Shown here: in pieces, positions 6,433 to 10,986 of the stretch
How the letters are laid out: every line of letters begins with the position of its first letter
Numbering within the stretch: position 1 is the first letter of the stretch
Origin: Planctomycetaceae bacterium
Lineage (GTDB): Bacteria > Planctomycetota > Planctomycetia > Pirellulales > Pirellulaceae
Direction of reading: 5' to 3'
Assembly: GCA_024642765.1 (NCBI GenBank)
Contig: JAHEAM010000062.1
Location: 1 to 10,986 of the forward strand
DNA length: 10,986 bases
Notes under the pieces: model-generated
What the model was told of the DNA's origin: nothing
The model's input: the letters and a program-made list of their open reading frames with translations, nothing else
Database searches by the model: none
Translations under genes and position numbers: made by a program

Positions 6433-8205
6433 CTAGGATTGTCTTTCACGGATGGCGATTCCCAGTTCTTTAAGTTGTTTCTCGTCGACTCGGTTTGGTG
6501 CGTCGGTCATGAGGTCTTGGGCTCGTGTCGTTTTGGGGAACGTCACGCAGTCGCGAATATTATCTAGTCCTGCAAACAACATCACTAGGCGATCGATCCC
6601 CAACGCGATCCCTCCGTGAGGTGGTGCGCCGTAACGTAGGGCTTGCAGCAAGAACCCGAAGCGATGCTCTGCCTCTTCAGGGCTCATGCCCAACAATCCA
6701 AACACTTTCTGTTGGGTTTCGTTGTCGTGAATTCGAATCGTTCCTCCGCCTGCTTCAAAGCCGTTAATGACCAAGTCATAGGCCTTCGCGCGTACCGCCC
6801 CTGGAGCACTTTCTAAATTTGGTAAGTCTTCGGTGAGCGGCGCGGTAAACGGATGGTGCATGGCTGCCCAACGATTTTCTTCTTCGTCGCGGGCAAACAT
6901 CGGAAATCGTACAACCCAGGAAAAATTCATTGCGTTCGGATCATACAATTTCAAGTCCGCGCCCAGTCTACGCCGCAGGCCATGCAGGGCTCGGCAGGAT
7001 GCATCCCAACCGTCCGCAATGAACAGCAATACGTCACCCGATTCAACATCGGCAATTTTGGTTAGTTCCGCAAGTTGCGATTCGTTGAAATTCTTTGCGA
7101 TCGGTCCGCCCCAACCATTTGCGTCGAATCGCATCCAGGCGAGTCCCTTCGCGCCATAGTCGCCTTGAACAAACGTGGTCAGTTCGTCGATACGTTTTCG
7201 AGAAAAGGACTCGGAGGCACCTTTGACATTGAGTGCACGTACGAAATTACCTGCCTCCGCTGCAGCTCGGAATACTCGAAAGTCAACGTAGCGCGCCCAA
7301 TCCGTGCAGTCAATGATCTCAAGGCCATAGCGCAAGTCCGGGGCGTCGTGGCCGAATCGCCGCATCGCTTCGTCATAACTCAAACGAGGCAGCGGCAGCT
7401 TCAAGTCGATTTTCAGGATCTCCTTGGCCAACTTCTTCATCAGGCCGTCGATGATCCCCATGATGTCGTCTTCCTCAACGAAGGACATCTCCATGTCGAG
7501 TTGGGTGAACTCCGGTTGGCGATCAGCACGCAAGTCTTCATCGCGAAAGCAGCGAGCGACTTGCACATAACGATCGTAACCAGCAATCATCATGAGTTGT
7601 TTGTAAATTTGAGGCGACTGAGGCAGCGCATAAAACTGCCCCGGATGAACGCGGCTCGGTACCAAATAGTCGCGTGCTCCCTCTGGCGTGCTGCGTCCGA
7701 GGATCGGCGTTTCGATGTCGATAAAATCGTTATCAGCAAAGTAGTCGCGAATTTTCTTGGTCATCAAGCCGCGTAAGATAATAGCCTTTTGCATCGTTTC
7801 GCGGCGTAGATCGAGGAAACGAAATTCCAAACGGGCTTCTTCGCTCGGCACATCGGGTGATGACGGCAGAAACGGCGGCGTTTTGCATTCGTTTAGTATG
7901 GTTACTTGCGAAAGGTTGATTTCAATTTCGCCAGTCGACATATTCGAATTTGCTTGGCCGGTCGGGCGTAGGTCGACGGTTCCAGACGCTGAGATCACGA
8001 ATTCTTGTTTGAGGCTGCCAATGACTTGTCGCAATTCTTCGGATGCATCTGGGGGCATCACAAGTTGCGATTTTCCGTAGCGGTCGCGCAAAACAATGAA
8101 TTGACTTTGCCCCATGTCGCGAACGCGTTCCACCCAGCCGCACAGGGTCACTTTTTCTCCAACGTTTTTCGACGTTAACTGTCCACAAGTATGGGTGCGC
8201 AACAA
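6433..8205 (-). CDS. aspS: Aspartyl-tRNA synthetase, bacterial type
   Basis: Charges tRNA-Asp with aspartate using ATP, in the cytosol. The 590-aa protein equals E. coli AspRS in length and aligns throughout. An N-terminal OB-fold anticodon-binding domain spans about 1-110; the flipping loop and motif 1 region run from about 123 to 170 (EARLEFRFLDLRR, then IDIETPILGRSTPEGARDY); motif 2 has FRDEDLRADRQPEFTQLD (220-237); the bacterial GAD insertion lies at about 290-420; and motif 3 is GIALGIDRLVMLF (532-544). The start is a TTG at 8205: the conserved N-terminus (RTHTCGQL) begins directly after it and no in-frame ATG fits. An AGGA lies 12 bases upstream, a long spacing. Residue 31 is Met where non-discriminating enzymes typically have His and E. 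coli has Leu, hinting at a tRNA-Asp-specific enzyme. It lies 123 bp downstream of miaA on the same strand, separated by a probable terminator. Confidence 0.96.
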   Translation of the reverse strand: MLRTHTCGQLTSKNVGEKVTLCGWVERVRDMGQSQFIVLRDRYGKSQLVMPPDASEELRQVIGSLKQEFVISASGTVDLRPTGQANSNMSTGEIEINLSQVTILNECKTPPFLPSSPDVPSEEARLEFRFLDLRRETMQKAIILRGLMTKKIRDYFADNDFIDIETPILGRSTPEGARDYLVPSRVHPGQFYALPQSPQIYKQLMMIAGYDRYVQVARCFRDEDLRADRQPEFTQLDMEMSFVEEDDIMGIIDGLMKKLAKEILKIDLKLPLPRLSYDEAMRRFGHDAPDLRYGLEIIDCTDWARYVDFRVFRAAAEAGNFVRALNVKGASESFSRKRIDELTTFVQGDYGAKGLAWMRFDANGWGGPIAKNFNESQLAELTKIADVESGDVLLFIADGWDASCRALHGLRRRLGADLKLYDPNAMNFSWVVRFPMFARDEEENRWAAMHHPFTAPLTEDLPNLESAPGAVRAKAYDLVINGFEAGGGTIRIHDNETQQKVFGLLGMSPEEAEHRFGFLLQALRYGAPPHGGIALGIDRLVMLFAGLDNIRDCVTFPKTTRAQDLMTDAPNRVDEKQLKELGIAIRERQS

Positions 8206-8221
8206 AGCCAGATTTCCTTTG

Positions 8222-8257
8222 CAAAAACAAAAAAATGTAACGCGAGCGCCTCGCTCG
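8222..8257 (-). terminator. Probable intrinsic terminator of miaA
   Basis: Read leftward after the miaA stop, a GC-rich hairpin CGAGCG-AGG-CGCTCG (8257-8243) is followed by seven spacer bases and then T-rich sequence with a run of seven T (8235-8229) and one of five (8227-8223). The spacer before the T-run is longer than ideal, so termination may be partial and allow some read-through into aspS. Confidence 0.55.
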
Positions 8258-8260
8258 TGC

Positions 8261-8266
8261 TGTCAA
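8261..8266 (-). promoter_or_regulatory. Consensus -35 hexamer TTGACA upstream of aspS
   Basis: A perfect TTGACA reads leftward 56 bp before the aspS start. No good -10 sits at 16-18 bp; the best, TACATT, is at 21 bp, and the terminator hairpin occupies the spacer. The miaA-aspS gap upstream of it also has clustered GTTCG/CGAAC repeats (8271-8295). It is a candidate aspS promoter element only. Confidence 0.25.
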
Positions 8267-8328
8267 CCAAGTTCGAACGAACGGTCAATTGTTCGATGCT
8301 CAAAACCACCTCTGCCGGCAATAATATC

Positions 8329-9330
8329 TCACGTTTTTGGGTTTTCGAATAGGCGTGTTGAAGGGCGAGTTCGACCTCGCTCGAGTATGTTTTCGGCAAG
8401 AACTTCCGGATCAGTTTCCCCTAGGACCTCAACGAACTCACTTTCTGAGAGTCCGCGAAACCATGTCTCTTGGTGCCGTGCAAAACGCCTTGTGCGAATC
8501 AAGGTTTGTTCTTGCGCCTCGGGCAACGAGCGTTTGCCGCTGAGGAATTCTATAACTTCACAATAACCGACCGCTTGGCTAGCCGTTCGGGAAAGGTGGC
8601 CGTAACTTGCCAGCAGTGTTTGCAGTTCTTCCACCAGACCATCGAAGTACATTCTTTGGACCCGTTGTTCAATTCGCTCATGCAATACGGGTCGAGCATG
8701 CCGCAGCACAAACACGCGGCATTCGTTAGCCTGATGTGCATGATCGAATTGCATTTGCCAATGACTGATCGGCTGTCCCGTTAGGTGAAGAACCTCGAGC
8801 GCTCGCACAATTCGGCGCCGATCGTTGACGTGTAATTTGTGGGCACTGATCGGATCGAAGCTCCGGAGGCGATCGTGCAAGGCCTGATCGCCAGCCTGAT
8901 CTGCCTCAAGTTCGACACTCTCGCGAAATTTCCAGTCAGCTGTCGGCCCCTCGAACATGCCGCGCAAAAGCGTTTTAAGATAAAGTGCCGAGCCGCCAAC
9001 AAACAACACTTCTTTGCCACGCGAGCGGATCTCCTTGATCGACTCGAGAGCGGCATTTCGATAGCGAGAAACACTATAGGTCTCGTTTGGATCTATAATA
9101 TCAATCAAGTGGTGTGGAATGAGCGACTGCTGCTCTCTTGTAGGCTTGGCAGTGCCAATATCCATGTGTCGATAGATCGACATCGAATCGAGCGAAATGA
9201 TTTCGGCGTTTAGGCGTTTAGCAAGTTCGAGACTAACGACCGTTTTGCCGCTAGCCGTTGCGCCAACGAGGAACCAACATGCGAGCGCTTGCTGACAAGC
9301 CTCTCGGTTCCATAGAAGTTCATGATCCAT
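8329..9330 (-). CDS. miaA: tRNA dimethylallyltransferase
   Basis: Transfers a dimethylallyl group to N6 of adenosine-37 in tRNAs reading UNN codons (i6A37), stabilising codon-anticodon pairing. From the ATG at 9330 the protein is 333 aa (E. coli 316). Seen: P-loop GATASGKT (23-30), with Ala where Pro is usual; LDSMSIYRHMDIGTAKP (47-63) with the probable catalytic D48; HHLIDI (73-78); VGGSALYLKTLLRG; DRRRIVRALEV; and the C-terminal RTRRFARHQETWFRGL, which matches the family's tRNA-binding arginine-rich end. The frame remains open to 9456, but the extra 42 residues show no MiaA similarity, and a candidate promoter at 9371-9399 would lie inside that extension, so 9330 is chosen. Only a weak purine stretch (GAAG) precedes it. 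The gene is first of the leftward block miaA-aspS-ftsK and diverges from the PSCyt1 gene. Confidence 0.94.
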   Translation of the reverse strand: MDHELLWNREACQQALACWFLVGATASGKTVVSLELAKRLNAEIISLDSMSIYRHMDIGTAKPTREQQSLIPHHLIDIIDPNETYSVSRYRNAALESIKEIRSRGKEVLFVGGSALYLKTLLRGMFEGPTADWKFRESVELEADQAGDQALHDRLRSFDPISAHKLHVNDRRRIVRALEVLHLTGQPISHWQMQFDHAHQANECRVFVLRHARPVLHERIEQRVQRMYFDGLVEELQTLLASYGHLSRTASQAVGYCEVIEFLSGKRSLPEAQEQTLIRTRRFARHQETWFRGLSESEFVEVLGETDPEVLAENILERGRTRPSTRLFENPKT

Positions 9331-9370
9331 TTTGCTTCGGAAAAATGACAGAGTTTTGATATTTCCATCC

Positions 9371-9399
9371 AATGTAACGAGACACTGAGCGAAAGCCAA
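9371..9399 (-). promoter_or_regulatory. Candidate miaA promoter
   Basis: On the minus strand TTGGCT (9399-9394), a 17-bp spacer and TACATT (9376-9371) form a sigma-70-like pair, each matching four of six consensus bases. The start would be near 9364, leaving a leader of about 34 bases before the ATG at 9330. The match is modest and could be chance. No equally good promoter was found for the rightward gene in this 208-bp divergent spacer. Confidence 0.3.
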
Positions 9400-9538
9400 C
9401 GTGCCCGAAAGTGTCCAACAGACGCAGTCACAAACTTGACTAGAGCATTGCACCACGATTTCGAGTACGATTGAGGAGTACAGTCTTGATTAAATTGCGG
9501 CTTTTTGCCTGAGAAGTTACTTGCGACTCAATAGAAAC

Positions 9539-10986
9539 ATGCGTCACCTTTTCTTTTTGACTTGTTGGCTTGCCTCCTTCGTGGCCTCCATTGGGTGTGG
9601 TCAAGAGGTTGATTTTAACCAACATATTCGACCCATCCTGAATCAGCATTGCGTGGCTTGTCATGGAGGCGTGAAACAGGCCTCTGACTTGAGTTTTGTA
9701 TATGAAGATCAGGCTATGTCCGTGATCGAGCCGGGAGATCCCGATAACTCATTGTTGATGGAGCGTGTGCTTGCGGACGATGATGACGAGCGAATGCCTC
9801 CGCTTGAGCATGGTCGCGGATTAAACGCTGTGGAAAAAAGATATCTAAGCGACTGGATTTCCCAAGGAGCCAAATGGCGAAAGCACTGGGCCTACGAGCC
9901 ACCGCAGACTAGCGATCCCAAACGATTGAACGAATCCGACTGGCCTCGGAATAAAATCGATAAGTTTGTGTTGGCGAAATTGCAAGAAAACGGCCTCGAG
10001 CCGAACCCAGATACGCAGCCCGAACGCTGGCTCCGCAAGGTTTCGTTGGATGTCATTGGATTGGCGCCGACGCGCGCACAAACGCAATTGTTCATGAAGG
10101 CCGTGGAGTCGCAGGGAGAAACGGCTTATGCCGAAAAAGTCGAGACGTTATTGAATTCTCCTGCCTTTGGTGAACGTTGGGGAAGTGTTTGGCTCGATGC
10201 CGTTCGCTATGCCGATTCGCATGGACTCGGAATCGACGGACGTCGGTCCGTTTGGAAATATCGCGATTGGGTGATTCGCGCGTTCAACGACGATATGCCG
10301 TATGACCAATTCACAATTCGCCAATTGGCGGGCGACCTGCTTGCTGAGCCTGCAATGGACGATTTGTTGGCAACTGCTTGTCATCGCTTGACACAATCGA
10401 ACGAAGAAGGCGGCACGGACGACGAAATGTTTCGCGTTGAAGCCGTTATCGATCGCGTCAACACGACTTGGCAAGTTTGGCAGGGACTCTCGTTTGGGTG
10501 TACGCAATGCCACTCGCATCCCTACGAGCCCATCAGACATGAGGAATACTATCAATTCATGGCGTTCTTTAACAACACTGTTGATTGCGACTTGAGCGAC
10601 GACGCTCCGAACTTGGCGGTCCCGCTCGATGAAACAGAATTCGATAGCGCCATCGAACTCGATCGGCAGATTCAAGCGTTGACGGAAGCTCAATGGAAGT
10701 CGTCGAGTTTGATCGTGTCCGACGAATCGAAGTGGAGACCATTGCCTGCCGCGAATATCAAAACGAACAACCAAACGATTGCCACAACTGTCGAAACAGA
10801 ACCGTTATTGGAATTTGCAACGCACGGAACCGTTGCCCGCGACACGACGTTTGAGATCGATGCGGAGTTGCCGGAAGGCCTCAATTGCTTGACCGCAATA
10901 CGTTTTATCGGCATGCCCGTAGATAGGGTTCAAGCGCTAAAGGATTCGGAATGGGGATTCGTGTTGTCGCATGTCACAGCCAAACT
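9539..10986 (+). CDS. PSCyt1/DUF1549 (PSCyt2) exported cytochrome c-like protein, partial at the window edge
   Basis: The first 482 codons of a large protein; no stop is reached, so the C-terminus, presumably with DUF1553 (PSD1), lies outside. Seen: a hydrophobic signal peptide (about 1-20) ending SIGC, a poor lipobox, so either a lipoprotein or an ordinary secreted protein; PSCyt1 with haem motif CVACH (38-42) and RMPP with M86 as likely distal haem ligand, then DWISQGAKW; DUF1549 from about 135 (WPRNKIDKFVLAKL) through AFGERWGSVWLDAVRYADSHG, YDQFTIRQLAGDLL and NTTWQVWQGLSFGCTQCHSHPYEPI, giving a second CxxCH at 321-325; then from about 400 a module opening WRPLP and closing WGFVLSH, as in the spacer before DUF1553. 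Biochemical role unknown in this planctomycete-rich family; export and haem binding are inferred. The ATG at 9539 fits the signal peptide; an in-frame TTG lies at 9521. No clear ribosome binding site. Confidence 0.9.
   Translation, partial: MRHLFFLTCWLASFVASIGCGQEVDFNQHIRPILNQHCVACHGGVKQASDLSFVYEDQAMSVIEPGDPDNSLLMERVLADDDDERMPPLEHGRGLNAVEKRYLSDWISQGAKWRKHWAYEPPQTSDPKRLNESDWPRNKIDKFVLAKLQENGLEPNPDTQPERWLRKVSLDVIGLAPTRAQTQLFMKAVESQGETAYAEKVETLLNSPAFGERWGSVWLDAVRYADSHGLGIDGRRSVWKYRDWVIRAFNDDMPYDQFTIRQLAGDLLAEPAMDDLLATACHRLTQSNEEGGTDDEMFRVEAVIDRVNTTWQVWQGLSFGCTQCHSHPYEPIRHEEYYQFMAFFNNTVDCDLSDDAPNLAVPLDETEFDSAIELDRQIQALTEAQWKSSSLIVSDESKWRPLPAANIKTNNQTIATTVETEPLLEFATHGTVARDTTFEIDAELPEGLNCLTAIRFIGMPVDRVQALKDSEWGFVLSHVTAK

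Noticed and set aside
7075..7776. 233-aa open frame antisense to aspS
   Set aside because: aspS is conserved over its full length here. The antisense frame has no domain or ribosome binding site.
9331..9456. 42-residue N-terminal extension of MiaA
   Set aside because: MiaA proteins begin shortly before the P-loop; the extension is Cys-rich and overlaps a candidate promoter.
10148..10774. 208-aa open frame antisense to the PSCyt1/DUF1549 gene
   Set aside because: The plus strand frame is continuous with clear DUF1549 motifs over this stretch, so this is a shadow.
1..10986. Defence system, mobile element, CRISPR array or new biosynthetic cluster
   Set aside because: All long genes are recognisable housekeeping, metabolic or planctomycete-family genes; no transposase, integrase, spacer array or toxin-antitoxin pair was seen.

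Overview
The window looks like chromosomal DNA from a planctomycete (phylum Planctomycetota), roughly half G+C by eye. The strongest clue is the gene running off the right edge. It has an N-terminal PSCyt1 cytochrome c module (CVACH), a PSCyt2/DUF1549 region with a second CxxCH, and the start of the spacer module that usually precedes a DUF1553 (PSD1) domain. That architecture is characteristic of Planctomycetota and relatives. The other genes are housekeeping or central-metabolism genes. Several lack a clear Shine-Dalgarno sequence, and aspS appears to start with TTG. The class or genus cannot be fixed from this sequence.

Layout from left to right: glgC (+, ADP-glucose pyrophosphorylase of the cyanobacterial/plant-like subtype); tdh (-, L-threonine 3-dehydrogenase), convergent with glgC; a 173-bp divergent control region with a perfect 22-bp palindrome over an extended -10 promoter; an XRE-HTH/cupin regulator gene (+); ftsK (-, DNA translocase, tail to tail with the regulator gene); a 404-bp non-coding gap; aspS (-, aspartyl-tRNA synthetase); a 123-bp spacer with a probable terminator; miaA (-, tRNA dimethylallyltransferase); a 208-bp divergent spacer; and the partial PSCyt1/DUF1549 gene (+).

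Functionally, the left third is carbon storage (glgC) plus a likely self-contained regulatory unit in which the XRE-cupin protein controls itself and the divergent tdh. The centre and right form a leftward block of informational genes, miaA, aspS and ftsK, covering tRNA modification, tRNA charging and chromosome segregation. The spacers between them argue for separate transcripts rather than a tight operon. The last gene belongs to the large planctomycete family of exported multihaem proteins of unknown biochemical role.

I found no mobile element, CRISPR array, rRNA or tRNA gene, and no convincing new multi-gene system. The best leads are local: the operator palindrome, the acidic tail after the FtsK gamma domain together with altered gamma recognition residues, and the plant-type effector lysines in GlgC.
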